This document shows, piece by piece, positions 9,872 through 18,968 of a stretch of 64,000 bases of DNA. Positions within the stretch are counted from its first letter, which is position 1, and the number at the start of each line of letters is the position of its first letter. This DNA is from Mesonia mobilis DSM 19841 (GTDB taxonomy: Bacteria > Bacteroidota > Bacteroidia > Flavobacteriales > Flavobacteriaceae). The position numbers were made by a program, and so were the translations under genes. The notes under the pieces were generated by a model, which was not told the DNA's origin, did no database searches, and saw nothing but the letters and a program-made list of their open reading frames with translations. The stretch spans positions 40,554 to 104,553 of the forward strand of contig NZ_AUHX01000012.1 in NCBI RefSeq assembly GCF_000423405.1, read 5' to 3'.

Positions 9872-10513
9872 TTAATTAGCTGTTCCAGAGCCTAAATAAA
9901 CGCTGTTTGAGACGATACTACCATCAGCAGTAATAAATGCCATAAAAAGCTCAACAGTATCACCTGCATAGGTACTTGGAATTGTAATGATTTGAGATCC
10001 TACAGTTCTATCAGCACCATCAAGAATATACATTGATTCTTTTTTACTTGGATTGTAAACTAAAATCATTGCTTTATCAGTTGCATTTGCATTACCTTCA
10101 GCAGAGTTATCATCCCAAGTAAATTCTACTTGTCCCGCAGTTGCTAAATCTGTTGCAGGGTTCAATGCTCCAGATAGATTACCTCTACTTAATAAAGCTA
10201 AAGAATAATCTACAGTAAAGTTTGGTGCAGCTCCTGTAATCGCATTATTCAATACATAAGACATTGCTGCATTAAACTCTGTTTTTTGCACCGCATAAGA
10301 TTTATACCCTTTCTTGATAAAACCTAAATTCGGTTGAAGATACTCCAAAGTAACAGTAAACTTGTTTCTTTGGTTAACTTGTCCTTCTGTTCGTGGATTT
10401 GCCACATTTGAAGGCTTAATTCTCAAATAGTCAATACCTTTCCAAGAAGCACCAACTACGTTTCCTACTTTACCTGATACACCGCCCAGGATTCCTTGTG
10501 AAATAACACCCAT
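9872..10513 (-). CDS. DUF6266 protein
   Basis: A 213-residue protein recognised by its start, MGVISQGILGGVSGKVGNVV, typical of DUF6266 proteins, which are frequent in Bacteroidota and of unknown function. There is no signal peptide. The N-terminal part is glycine-rich and the C-terminal part is predicted beta-rich with a fibronectin-like feel (VEFTWDDNSAEGNA). It is the first gene inside the left end of the island and is followed by its own terminator. The upstream spacer carries two TTGGTACGG copies (within 10549-10570). Confidence 0.7.
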   Translation of the reverse strand: MGVISQGILGGVSGKVGNVVGASWKGIDYLRIKPSNVANPRTEGQVNQRNKFTVTLEYLQPNLGFIKKGYKSYAVQKTEFNAAMSYVLNNAITGAAPNFTVDYSLALLSRGNLSGALNPATDLATAGQVEFTWDDNSAEGNANATDKAMILVYNPSKKESMYILDGADRTVGSQIITIPSTYAGDTVELFMAFITADGSIVSNSVYLGSGTAN

Positions 10514-10601
10514 TGTATATAAAATTTAAAATTAATACTTGTTCGAAGTTGGTACGGACTTGGTACGGTCTTTAACCAACACAAGTAATATATGGCAAAT
10601 A

Positions 10602-11075
10602 CTATGCTAATAGATTGATTTGGTTTTTGTTGCCCTTTGTTGCCCGATTTTGCTTTTTAGAAAATAGATTTTGTATGTATGACACTTTTAAATCTGCCAT
10701 TTTTGAAATTACTTTTTGAAGTTCAGCTTCTTTTTTACAAATTGCTGACACTATATTAATATGCTTTTGTAACTCAAATTCATCATTTAACAACGATGTG
10801 TAACTATTTTTTAAGGTGTTTCTGCAATCATCTATTGAGATAAATGGAATAACACTCCCTTTTAAATAATAAGCATAAAAACCGCCTATTTGCAACATCA
10901 TTGATAAATGGTAAAGGGTTTGTTTTTCTTCTTCGGTTGATGTAGATACCACAAAACAATTAGGACAAGGATTTATTAAGGGCTTTCCGCTGTTTTGCCC
11001 TTTATTCAAAATAAAAAAATGAGGTTGCGAGTAGGTTCTTCCGATTTGGTGAGTTTTCAGTTCAAAAGTTGACAT
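10602..11075 (-). CDS. DUF6943-like protein
   Basis: A 157-residue cytoplasmic protein. LNKGQNSGKPLINPCPNCF near residue 25 matches what I recall of the DUF6943 family of Bacteroidota mobile elements. A CPNC pair could bind metal, though only one such pair is seen. A helical C-terminal tail is rich in Lys and Asn. It lies 88 bp upstream of the DUF6266 gene and is probably transcribed with it. Its role is unknown; its position suggests element maintenance rather than resistance. Confidence 0.55.
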   Translation of the reverse strand: MSTFELKTHQIGRTYSQPHFFILNKGQNSGKPLINPCPNCFVVSTSTEEEKQTLYHLSMMLQIGGFYAYYLKGSVIPFISIDDCRNTLKNSYTSLLNDEFELQKHINIVSAICKKEAELQKVISKMADLKVSYIQNLFSKKQNRATKGNKNQINLLA

Positions 11076-11306
11076 AGCTATCCAATTTAAAATTGCTTCG
11101 CTACGCTTCGCACCATTAATTTTTTAAAAGAAAAACAATAAAAAAAGAAAGCCGTATGTTCTTGTGGCGTGGATAAGGCTGTCAAGGTTTTTGGAAAAAA
11201 TACTACCCTCTTTTTTTAATAATATTGGGGTGGAGATTTTTTTCAAAACCCGTAGGGCTTGACCTTTATAGCCTTGCGCGTTGGCTGTGGTAGCCACATA
11301 TATTTG
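11076..11306. other. Noncoding spacer in the left island arm
   Basis: This 231-bp spacer has unusual GC-containing patches in an AT-rich setting (GCTTCGCTACGCTTCGC at 11094-11110; CCCGTAGGGCTTGACC near 11250). No open frame or clear terminator is visible. It may hold the promoter for the DUF6943 gene. Confidence 0.4.
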
Positions 11307-11603
11307 CTACCTTTTTTTATTTATTTTTTGTTGTTCTAAAACATCTAATATGTCTTGTTTTTTGTAAAAAATTCTGTTGCCCATACGAATTGGATTTAAA
11401 ATGCCGTGTTTATTCCAGGAATGTATTGTTACTAAACTTATCCTTAAATAATCAGCTACTTCTTGTCTTGTTAGGATTTCATCATTTTGTTTTTTAGATA
11501 ATTCTTTAAGGTAGTTTTCAATTTTAAACATTAGTTTATCTGCTACCGTATCTGCTAATTCATCTGCTGTAACTTCTGTGATTTGAATTGTTTTTGTAAT
11601 CAT
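11307..11603 (-). CDS. Excisionase-like helix-turn-helix protein
   Basis: A 98-residue DNA-binding protein. Residues ~1-40 are helical. Residues ~43-95 form a MerR/excisionase-type winged helix (LTRQEVADYLRISLVTIHSW, then ILNPIRMGNRIFYKKQDI). In Bacteroidota elements such proteins regulate excision or element genes. It stands alone upstream of the DUF6943 gene and far from the integrase, so its target is uncertain. Confidence 0.75.
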   Translation of the reverse strand: MITKTIQITEVTADELADTVADKLMFKIENYLKELSKKQNDEILTRQEVADYLRISLVTIHSWNKHGILNPIRMGNRIFYKKQDILDVLEQQKINKKR

Positions 11604-12370
11604 CTTGTTTTCTTTTTAGTTAATTGATTTCCACTTTTTGGGGCATAAACTCTTAAAAAAATAGGTTATTACCAATTTGAGCGTTGGATGAAGCGTTTGT
11701 ATGGGTAGCGTTTTAAATAGTTGTTTGATAAAACAGCATTTAAACAAGCTATTTATACAGGACTTTGAGACAATAGCTTTTTGTTTTTTTGAGGTACGAG
11801 AAAAAGCAATATGCTATGGCGTTGTACTACATTTTATGAACCTATTTTTTTATAACCGCTGACTTGGGTGGTGGGGAAAAGTGGTCTTTTATATTTGTTA
11901 ACGAAATGAAACAAACAAAGACTTGAGGTAAGGAATAATTGGACTTAACGATGGTTTTGTGCAGCTTGAATGAGGTAACGAATATGCTTCATTTTAATCT
12001 AAAATTTCAAATGGTTATTGTTTCAATTTAGTTCGGATTTTTATTAAAAGTTCGGATGTGAGCGTGGGAAAAGCGGCTATTTTACATAATGGCGTTATAA
12101 CTACAGCTTTGGTGATGCGGTGGGTGTAGCGGCTGCTATTATAACTACCCGTTATGTAAACATAGCTTGGGGTAGTTTTTGGTGTGAGGGATGGGAACAG
12201 CTCTTTGCTTTTTTATTGTACTACTTTTAAAATATAATAGCAAATAAAATAAGCAATGTGCTGTGTGAGGGTTGGCAACCAAAAACTACAAGTGCGGTGG
12301 ATAGCGGAACAAAACAAAAGACAGAGGATTCTGAGGTACGAAAAAACTGGGTTTTGGGTTGTGGGGACAA
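11604..12370. other. 767-bp noncoding region between the left arm and the metal block
   Basis: No convincing gene on either strand. It contains a long imperfect inverted repeat (12082-12106 with 12132-12159), two AGCGGCT copies and several GGGGAAAAGTGG/GGGAAAAGCGG-like stretches. The pattern resembles spacers around mobilisation genes in Bacteroidota elements, so it may be a relic of such a module or an origin of transfer. That is inference only. Confidence 0.4.
12082..12159. repeat. Imperfect inverted repeat
   Basis: The left arm begins TTACATAA, then TTATAAcTacAGC. The right arm, read on the other strand, gives TTACATAACGG, then GTTATAATAGCAGC. The arms are 25-28 bases separated by about 25. 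It lies inside a gene-free region between two island modules. Confidence 0.5.
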
Positions 12371-14299
12371 TTACCAACTCATTCGTTGTAATCTAACTGC
12401 ATTTAAAATTGCTAATAATGCTACTCCTACATCTGCAAAAACTGCTTCCCACAATGTGGCCATACCAATTGCGCCCAAAATCATAAAGATAATTTTTACA
12501 CCGAAAGCCAGACCAATATTCTGCCATACGATGCGTCTTGTAGACCGACCTATTTTTATTGCCCTTGCAATTTTAGAGGGTTGGTCGGTCTGGATAATGA
12601 CATCCGCCGTTTCGATGGCCACATCACTACCCAAACCACCCATTGCAATGCCAACATCACTTATCGCCAAAACCGGGGCATCGTTAATACCATCGCCTAT
12701 AAATGCTACTTTGGTTCCGGATTGCTTTTTGAGTTCTTCGACTTCGTTCAATTTGTCTTCAGGCAACAATCCACCTTTTGCCCAATCGATATTTAACTCT
12801 TTTGCAACTTGTTGTGTAATAGAGTCCTTGTCGCCTGATAGCATTATAATCCTGGAAATTCCTGAATCTCGAATTTGTTTAATGGCTTGGTGTGCATCAT
12901 CCTTTAATTCATCTGCAATGGTTACATAACCTTCAAATTTTCCGTCAATAGACACCATAACAATTGATTCTACAATACCATCTGTTTCCGAAGGAACTTC
13001 AATACTGTTTGAGGTCATCAATGCTTTGTTACCTACAAGTACTGTTTTTCCGTTGACCATCCCTTTCAATCCTTTTCCGGCAACCTCTGAAACATTGGTG
13101 GCCTCATAATCAGAACCGTCCGCTTTATATTCCAAGATCGCCTTGGCAATGGGATGTGTGGATTGTTCTTCCATCGCCATCAGGTACTTCATAAACGTTG
13201 CCTTTTCTAATGTTATGGGTTTGATTTCCTTTATTTTGAATACCCCGTGAGTAACGGTTCCTGTTTTGTCCATTACTACCGTATTCACTTGGGTCATTGC
13301 ATCCAAGAAGGATGCACCCTTGAATAGAATACCGTTTCGGGATGCTGCACCCAACCCACCGAAGTAACCCAGGGGAATGGAAATCACCAATGCACAGGGA
13401 CAAGAAATTACCAGAAAAATCAAGGCCCGGTATAACCACTCCTGAAATACGTACCCGTCCACAAAAAAATAAGGTAAAAACGTTAAGCATACTGCTAAGA
13501 AAACTACGATAGGAGTATAGATGCGTGCAAATTTCCTTATAAACAGTTCGGTCTTTGATTTACGTGCTGTGGCATTTTGCACCATATCGAGAATTCGAGC
13601 AATGGAACTATCCTTAAATTCCTTGGTGGTTTCCACTTCTACAACACCTTCTAGATTGATGCTCCCGGCAAAAACCTTGTCTCCTTTGGCAATGGTGTCG
13701 GGTTTGCTTTCCCCCGTAATCGCTGCGGTATTGACCGATGCTTTTTTAGATAGCAATTGGCCATCTAAAGGGAACTTTTCACCTACGCGCACTTGTATTT
13801 TTTCTCCAATTTCAACGGTCTCGGGATCGACCGAAACATAATCGCCGTTCCGATACACCACGGCCTCATTAGGACGTACATCAAGAAGCGCCTTTATGTT
13901 GCCCTTTGCTCGTTTTACAGCTGCGTTTTGGAAAAGTTCGCCCACGGCGTAAAACAGCATTACGGCCACACCTTCCGGGTATTCCCCAATGGCGAACGCC
14001 CCTAAGGTTGCGATAGACATTAGGAAGAATTCGGTAAAGAAATCACCGTCCCTGATACTTTTCCATCCCTCTTTTATAACAGGAAAACCAACGGGGATGT
14101 AGGCTACCGCATACCAAGCGATTCGTACCCAACCTTTAAAAAACGGAAAGGCATCAAAGTAATCAATAGCAATTCCCGCTATCAACATCACAAAACTGAA
14201 TATGGAAGGGATGTATTCCTTAATGCTCAGTTGTGATGAAACCTTATTTTCAATTGAAGGATCCTTGAGGTCTCTTAGATTTAGTTTTTTCTTTTTCAT
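12371..14299 (-). CDS. P1B-2-type Zn/Cd/Pb-exporting ATPase
   Basis: A 642-residue heavy-metal P-type ATPase that would pump Zn2+, Cd2+ or Pb2+ out of the cytoplasm. The membrane motif SCPCAL lies near residue 300, the phosphorylation site DKTGT near 342, then HPIAKAI and GDGINDAP. In the last helices ADVGVALLAILNAVRL carries the Asp-Gly and Asn-Arg-Leu pattern of the Zn/Cd subgroup. There is no N-terminal metal-binding domain and only a lysine-rich tail, so it is shorter than ZntA. It is the last gene of the minus-strand run that starts at the CDF gene and lies 12 bp after the CaCA gene. Confidence 0.92.
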   Translation of the reverse strand: MKKKKLNLRDLKDPSIENKVSSQLSIKEYIPSIFSFVMLIAGIAIDYFDAFPFFKGWVRIAWYAVAYIPVGFPVIKEGWKSIRDGDFFTEFFLMSIATLGAFAIGEYPEGVAVMLFYAVGELFQNAAVKRAKGNIKALLDVRPNEAVVYRNGDYVSVDPETVEIGEKIQVRVGEKFPLDGQLLSKKASVNTAAITGESKPDTIAKGDKVFAGSINLEGVVEVETTKEFKDSSIARILDMVQNATARKSKTELFIRKFARIYTPIVVFLAVCLTFLPYFFVDGYVFQEWLYRALIFLVISCPCALVISIPLGYFGGLGAASRNGILFKGASFLDAMTQVNTVVMDKTGTVTHGVFKIKEIKPITLEKATFMKYLMAMEEQSTHPIAKAILEYKADGSDYEATNVSEVAGKGLKGMVNGKTVLVGNKALMTSNSIEVPSETDGIVESIVMVSIDGKFEGYVTIADELKDDAHQAIKQIRDSGISRIIMLSGDKDSITQQVAKELNIDWAKGGLLPEDKLNEVEELKKQSGTKVAFIGDGINDAPVLAISDVGIAMGGLGSDVAIETADVIIQTDQPSKIARAIKIGRSTRRIVWQNIGLAFGVKIIFMILGAIGMATLWEAVFADVGVALLAILNAVRLQRMSW

Positions 14300-14311
14300 A
14301 TATGTTTTATT

Positions 14312-15310
14312 TTAAAATAGTTTTAGAACAAAAAATACCATTGTCAATAGATAGACGATATAGGCTGCATCGAACGCGAATATCTGCCATCTGCTAAAAC
14401 CGTGAAGTTCCTTGCTTTGATGGACAAAAAGGGAGTACAAAAGCGGCATCAGTCCAACGAAGGCAAGATTCACCCAAAACAACTGGAAATCTTCGATAGG
14501 GGTAGTAACCAGCGCCAACGGGAAAAAGGCGACCGTCATCGTAACAGCATTATCTGCGATAACACTAGTGGTGCCTGCCGTTACTTCGCCTCCTTTCACC
14601 ACGCTCCAGGTCTTAAATATTTCAGGCGCGGTGGTCATTATACCCGTGATGAACAATCCCCCAACGATTTCAGAAATATTCAGGGCCGAAACAATATTTT
14701 CTGTTGCCTTAACAATAAAAAAAGCACCCACAGCTATGGCCAGGGCCCCGGCCACGGATAACCAGACTTTCTTTTTGTCCCATTCTACTTTTTCGCCCTT
14801 TTCCCTGCCTTTTATAATGGCATGCGTTAAAAAAGCAGCATAGGCAGCCAGCATAATATAGCCATCGATGGGTTGTAATCCACGCCAGGCTTTGGGAAGG
14901 GTTAGTATAGCTACCAAAGCAATGATTGCCAGGTAGGGGATGGACAATACCGAAACAGAACGTTTGTTCAGAGCCAGTAGGTTGGCATCCAGATGTTTTT
15001 GGTGTTCCTTATTATTTTTAAATTGCTTTCTGGAAGCAAAGTATGCAATGGTTACCATGAGCGGAATGGAAATGATATTGGAACCAAGCAAATTCCCCAA
15101 CCCGATATCAGATACCCCACGGGCGGCGCTCGTAATATTTATCGCCACTTCAGGGCTCGCTGTTACAATAGCCAGGAAAGCTGCCCCTGCAGAAGCAGTA
15201 AGCCCCCATTGTTTGCGCAGCATCTTTAAAGGGGTAAGGAGTTGATCAGCACCCCAATGGGCAGCCCAAGCTGCCAATCCCAATACTACTACCCAAAGCC
15301 AAACGTTCAT
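14312..15310 (-). CDS. CaCA-family sodium/calcium exchanger-like transporter
   Basis: A 332-residue inner-membrane protein with about ten helices. The two inverted alpha repeats of cation/Ca2+ exchangers are visible: ASPEVAINITSAARG with GNLLGSNIISIP at residues ~50-85, and TTAPEIFKTW with GTTSVIADNAVT at ~225-260. In the repeats the usual acidic Glu residues are present (SPE, APE). In this metal block it may exchange a divalent cation for H+ or Na+, but the substrate is not shown. Only 2 bp separate it from lspA, so they are translationally coupled. Confidence 0.82.
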   Translation of the reverse strand: MNVWLWVVVLGLAAWAAHWGADQLLTPLKMLRKQWGLTASAGAAFLAIVTASPEVAINITSAARGVSDIGLGNLLGSNIISIPLMVTIAYFASRKQFKNNKEHQKHLDANLLALNKRSVSVLSIPYLAIIALVAILTLPKAWRGLQPIDGYIMLAAYAAFLTHAIIKGREKGEKVEWDKKKVWLSVAGALAIAVGAFFIVKATENIVSALNISEIVGGLFITGIMTTAPEIFKTWSVVKGGEVTAGTTSVIADNAVTMTVAFFPLALVTTPIEDFQLFWVNLAFVGLMPLLYSLFVHQSKELHGFSRWQIFAFDAAYIVYLLTMVFFVLKLF

Positions 15311-15312
15311 AA

Positions 15313-15993
15313 CTAATCGTTGTTTATAATTTTTCTGTTACCCTCAGTATATTTCAACTTTTTATTTTCCGATATTTTCTGGTCTTTTTTTTGTTGGCTT
15401 TGAAAGATCAGGAGTAAAATCACTCCCGTGCTAATCCAGACATCTGCGGTATTAAATACAGGGTCAAAAAAAGTAAATTGATTACCTCCCCAAAATGGCA
15501 TCCATTCCGGAAGCCTTGTATCAATAATGGGAAGGAACCACATATCCACGACATTGCCATTTAAAAATCCCGCATATCCACCCCCTGACGGGAATATTTC
15601 TGCAACGTTTTGTACTGCCGGATCACTTTTTTCAAAGATCAGTCCGTAAAATGCACCGTCAATCAAATTACCCAATGCACCTGCGTATATAAATGCTGCA
15701 CAGATTACAAAAACCTTTGCATATCCTTCACGTATCATCTTTTTGATATAAAAAGTCCCCCAAACAATGGCGGCCAGCCGAAATAGGATCAAAACAAGCT
15801 TGGCCAGATATCCCTCCCCAAACTTAAAGCCCCAGGCCATTCCGGGATTTTCCAAAAAATGCAAGCGAAACCAATCCAGGCCAAATACGTAGTACTCCTC
15901 GCCATAATAAAAATGGGTCTTCACATAAATCTTTATGGTCTGGTCTATTGCCAACAACAGTAAAATCAATAATGCTACACTACTTTTATTCAT
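15313..15993 (-). CDS. lspA: Lipoprotein signal peptidase II
   Basis: A 226-residue integral-membrane aspartyl protease that cleaves prolipoprotein signal peptides. Four helices are visible, and the two catalytic Asp residues sit in GNLIDG (~residue 115) and FNTADVWIS (~193). It is longer than the usual ~165 residues because of an insertion between the catalytic motifs and a charged Lys-rich tail. Extra lspA copies beside Cd/Zn ATPases are known in other bacteria. Here it could help mature the island's own lipoproteins, such as the CusB-like adaptor. Confidence 0.9.
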   Translation of the reverse strand: MNKSSVALLILLLLAIDQTIKIYVKTHFYYGEEYYVFGLDWFRLHFLENPGMAWGFKFGEGYLAKLVLILFRLAAIVWGTFYIKKMIREGYAKVFVICAAFIYAGALGNLIDGAFYGLIFEKSDPAVQNVAEIFPSGGGYAGFLNGNVVDMWFLPIIDTRLPEWMPFWGGNQFTFFDPVFNTADVWISTGVILLLIFQSQQKKDQKISENKKLKYTEGNRKIINND

Positions 15994-16037
15994 AATTTCC
16001 TATTGTTTCCCAACGTCTTGTGCAACATATATTTGCA

Positions 16038-16829
16038 TTATTTAGATAATTTTAAAATTCTTATGGCGCCCCGCATTACAAACGTGAAGACGATGCCGCC
16101 AATCACCAAATCGGGCCATTTGCTATTCAGAAAATAGACCAGTACCCCTGCCACTATAACCCCACCGTTTACAATGATATCATTGGACGTAAAAATGGCA
16201 CTGGCCTGCATATGGGCCTCCTTACTTTTAGCCTTGTTTATCAACCAAAGCGAAATAAGGTTCCCCAGTAGGGCTAAAATGGAAACTACAATCATCCACT
16301 GGAACATTGGTGTTTCACTACTGGTAAAAAACCTTCTTAATACCTCTGCAAAACCAAGTGTTGCCAATGCCATCTGAAAATACCCGCTGAATTTTGCGAC
16401 CTTCTTTTTTCTTGAAATGGCACCGCCTACCGCGAATAGGCTTAGCGCATATACGATGGAATCTGCCAGCATATCCAACGAATCCGCCACAAGTCCCATA
16501 GAAGAGGAAATCCAACCTGTGGTCATTTCGATAACGAAAAAACCAAAGTTGATGCCCAAGACCCACCAAAGGATTCTTTTTTGTTTGGATTGGTCTTCCA
16601 TTACGGGTGGTTCGGCTTCTGTGGTTCCCTCTAAAGAATCCCCAAGGTTTAAACCGGCTATTGATGTTTGTATATCTTCAATGCCATCCACATGATATAC
16701 TTCCAATTTCCTGTTGGGAATATCAAAATCCAAATATTTCACTTGAGCATAAGATTCCAACTTCATCCGGATCATCTGCTCTTCCGAAGGGCAATCCATT
16801 TTGGTTATCTTAAATGTTGTTTTCTCCAT
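16038..16829 (-). CDS. CDF-family cation transporter with N-terminal HMA-like domain
   Basis: A 263-residue inner-membrane protein. Residues 1-~68 are an HMA-like ferredoxin fold, but the usual CxxC loop reads MDCPSEE, with a single Cys. Residues ~85-260 are a CDF membrane domain. DMLAD in TM2 keeps the two metal-binding Asp residues. In TM5 the expected His is Phe (AIFTSND) while the Asp is kept. The usual cytoplasmic C-terminal domain is missing, so the protein ends right after TM6. It probably exports Zn2+ or a similar ion, with altered selectivity. It begins 17 bp after the relic of a Fur gene. Confidence 0.82.
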   Translation of the reverse strand: MEKTTFKITKMDCPSEEQMIRMKLESYAQVKYLDFDIPNRKLEVYHVDGIEDIQTSIAGLNLGDSLEGTTEAEPPVMEDQSKQKRILWWVLGINFGFFVIEMTTGWISSSMGLVADSLDMLADSIVYALSLFAVGGAISRKKKVAKFSGYFQMALATLGFAEVLRRFFTSSETPMFQWMIVVSILALLGNLISLWLINKAKSKEAHMQASAIFTSNDIIVNGGVIVAGVLVYFLNSKWPDLVIGGIVFTFVMRGAIRILKLSK

Positions 16830-16846
16830 TATCTCTTTTTTTATTT

Positions 16847-16957
16847 TTAATATTCGTTATAATAGTTGTCCTTTATCCGGATACAATTGTTACAAAATCC
16901 TTTTAGCAGCAGGTTTACTTCTTCTGCCTGAAACCACTCCGGCAAAGGCACTTTTGC
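16847..16957 (-). pseudogene. C-terminal remnant of a Fur-family regulator
   Basis: Read on the minus strand in a frame different from the neighbouring P450 fragment, this stretch encodes about 36 residues: VPLPEWFQAEEVNLLLKGF then CNNC and a stop. This matches the C-termini of the three intact Fur proteins of the island (for example DVNLVLKGICKNC). The first ~110 residues of the gene are missing. It has no start codon of its own and is joined to the truncated P450 gene. Confidence 0.8.
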
Positions 16958-17346
16958 TCTTCATCTTTCTCCCATTTACCAATGTATGTTTCCCAGTAGC
17001 TCTTTTGAATTTTTAGGAACCCCCGCAGGCTATCCGGTTTCATCAAAGACATAGACATTTCATTTCTTTGCCTGTATGCTGAATTATTCAGTGTCTGGAC
17101 ACCCTTCTGGAGGAATAATGTTTTTTGCACTCTTTTAGGAGCAGCGTCTTTTCGCTGAAACTTTTCAGTGTCATAGAAAACCTCCGCGGCTTCTTTTCCA
17201 CTCATGCAGATCGTTTCCTTTAACATCAAACGGGTTCTAAAAATATCGGACCAAAGCTTTTGACGCTTTTTCTGAATAAATTCATAGCCGTCACGAAGTA
17301 GCGTCAAACTACTATCGATGTTTTTGTCTTTCGGAATAGTTCTCAT
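16915..17346 (-). pseudogene. Truncated CYP152-type cytochrome P450
   Basis: The 143-residue open frame matches the N-terminal third of fatty-acid peroxygenase P450s (CYP152, such as B. subtilis YbdT). Recognisable parts are an SDIFRTRLMLKETICMSG segment, AAEVFYDTEKFQRKDAAPKR, and VQKTLFLQKGVQTL. A full enzyme has ~420 residues, including the haem-binding Cys, which is absent here. After ~residue 130 the frame reads into the Fur remnant out of frame and stops. It cannot be a working P450. The join looks like a single deletion that removed the rest of both genes. Confidence 0.8.
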
Positions 17347-17474
17347 GCTCTTTACATTTTTAAAATATTTATTTTATTTTTTAGACCATAAACTTAAACT
17401 TAATACAAACTGATTTAAGTCTTATGAAATGATTAAAAACTGCCTAATCCGATTTTACAATTAAATTAAGGCCG

Positions 17475-18884
17475 TTAAATATGCAACGCTCTGTCTTCGG
17501 TGGCTGCCAGACAGGCCTCTTTAAAGGTTTCTGAAAAAGTTGGGTGCCCGTGGGACATCCTTGCAACATCTTCGGCAGATGCCCTGAATTCCATCGCTAC
17601 CACCGCTTCGGTATAGCTGTCTGCAATGCGTGGCCCTATCATATGCACTCCCAATATCTCATCAGTTTCTTTATCTGCGATTACTTTTATGAAGCCGTCG
17701 GTGTCCATACTTATTTTCGCCCTTGCGTTGGCCTTAAAAGGAAAAGAGCCTGTTTTAATACTTCTTCCTGCTTCTTTCAATTCTTCTTCGGTTAAGCCTA
17801 CCCCGGCCACTTCGGGCTGGGTATAAACAATATTAGGAATAAGCGAATAATTGATATGTGGCTTTTGATCTGCTATCCTTTCGGCTACAAAAACGCCCTC
17901 TTCACTGGCTTTATGGGCAAGCATTGCCCCTCGGATTACATCCCCAATGGCATATACACCCTTGACATTGGTTTCAAGGTTCTCATTTACCGTTACCTGT
18001 CCTTTCTCATTGGTTTCCACGCCAATGTTTTCAAGGCCTAAATTGGCGGTGTACGGTTTCCGGCCAATGGCCATAAGGCAATAGTCGCCTTCTAAATTCA
18101 TTTCTTTTTTATCGGACAGGTTTTCCGCTTTCAATTCAACTTTGTTGTCCGTTGCTGTTGCATTGGTCACTTTATGTTCCAAATAAAACTCAATTCCCTG
18201 TTTTCTTAGGGAACGATGCAATTGATGTCCCAGTGCGCCATCCATAGTGGCGATGAGGCTATCAAAATATTCCACAATAGACACCTTAGAGCCCAGGCGG
18301 GCGAAAACAGAACCTATCTCAACCCCGATAACGCCTCCACCAACGACCAATAAATGGTCGGGAATTTCCTGTAGGGCAAGGGCTTGGGTGGAAGAGATTA
18401 TCCTTTTTTTATCGATTTTAATATTGGGCAAGGAAGCGGGTTTGGACCCTGTGGCAATGATAATTTTATCGGTTTCTATAGTTTCCGTTTTAGCTTCGGC
18501 CTTAATCTCAATCGTGTTTTTGTCCTTGATGGTGCCGTGGCCTTCATAAACGGTAACCTTGTTCTTTTTCATCAGATAATCAACACCATTGATGATTTCC
18601 TGTACCACATCCTGAACCCTTTGGTTCATTTTCAGGATATCGACATTGGCTTCTTTAACATCAATCCCAAATTTTTCGAATTGATGCTTGAGTTTGTAAT
18701 AATGCTCAGAGGCTTCCAACCAGGCTTTTGACGGGATACAGCCCACGTTAAGGCAGGTGCCGCCAAGCGTGTTGTACCTTTCAATAATGGCTACTTTTAA
18801 TCCTAATTGGGCGCAACGGATCGCACTTACATACCCGCCCGGGCCAGATCCTATTATAGTTACATCAAATTTTTCCATATTCAT
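17475..18884 (-). CDS. lpdA: Dihydrolipoyl dehydrogenase-like flavoprotein
   Basis: A 469-residue FAD-dependent disulfide oxidoreductase. The FAD motif GSGPGGYVSA is followed by the redox pair in GGTCLNVGCIPSK (~residues 40-52). The NAD-binding motif GGGVIGVEIG comes next, then a dimerisation domain with the His-Glu active site HGHPTFSET. This is the E3 subunit of 2-oxoacid dehydrogenases in normal metabolism. Here no E1 or E2 gene is nearby, so it may recycle thiols or lipoamide under metal stress. A second possible start is 18878. It lies apart from its neighbours (85 and 128 bp), so it may have its own promoter. Confidence 0.9.
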   Translation of the reverse strand: MNMEKFDVTIIGSGPGGYVSAIRCAQLGLKVAIIERYNTLGGTCLNVGCIPSKAWLEASEHYYKLKHQFEKFGIDVKEANVDILKMNQRVQDVVQEIINGVDYLMKKNKVTVYEGHGTIKDKNTIEIKAEAKTETIETDKIIIATGSKPASLPNIKIDKKRIISSTQALALQEIPDHLLVVGGGVIGVEIGSVFARLGSKVSIVEYFDSLIATMDGALGHQLHRSLRKQGIEFYLEHKVTNATATDNKVELKAENLSDKKEMNLEGDYCLMAIGRKPYTANLGLENIGVETNEKGQVTVNENLETNVKGVYAIGDVIRGAMLAHKASEEGVFVAERIADQKPHINYSLIPNIVYTQPEVAGVGLTEEELKEAGRSIKTGSFPFKANARAKISMDTDGFIKVIADKETDEILGVHMIGPRIADSYTEAVVAMEFRASAEDVARMSHGHPTFSETFKEACLAATEDRALHI

Positions 18885-18968
18885 ATTTTTTTTAAGTTCG
18901 TTACGGTGGAAAAAACCTTAAGCTTGACCATTGGGGGCTGGGATTCAGGCTTAAGGCACTCCCACCTA

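Noticed and set aside
12258..12929. Long open frame on the plus strand at the end of the first P-type ATPase
   Set aside because: It lies mostly antisense to the ATPase gene and has no family resemblance; the ATPase frame has clear motifs.
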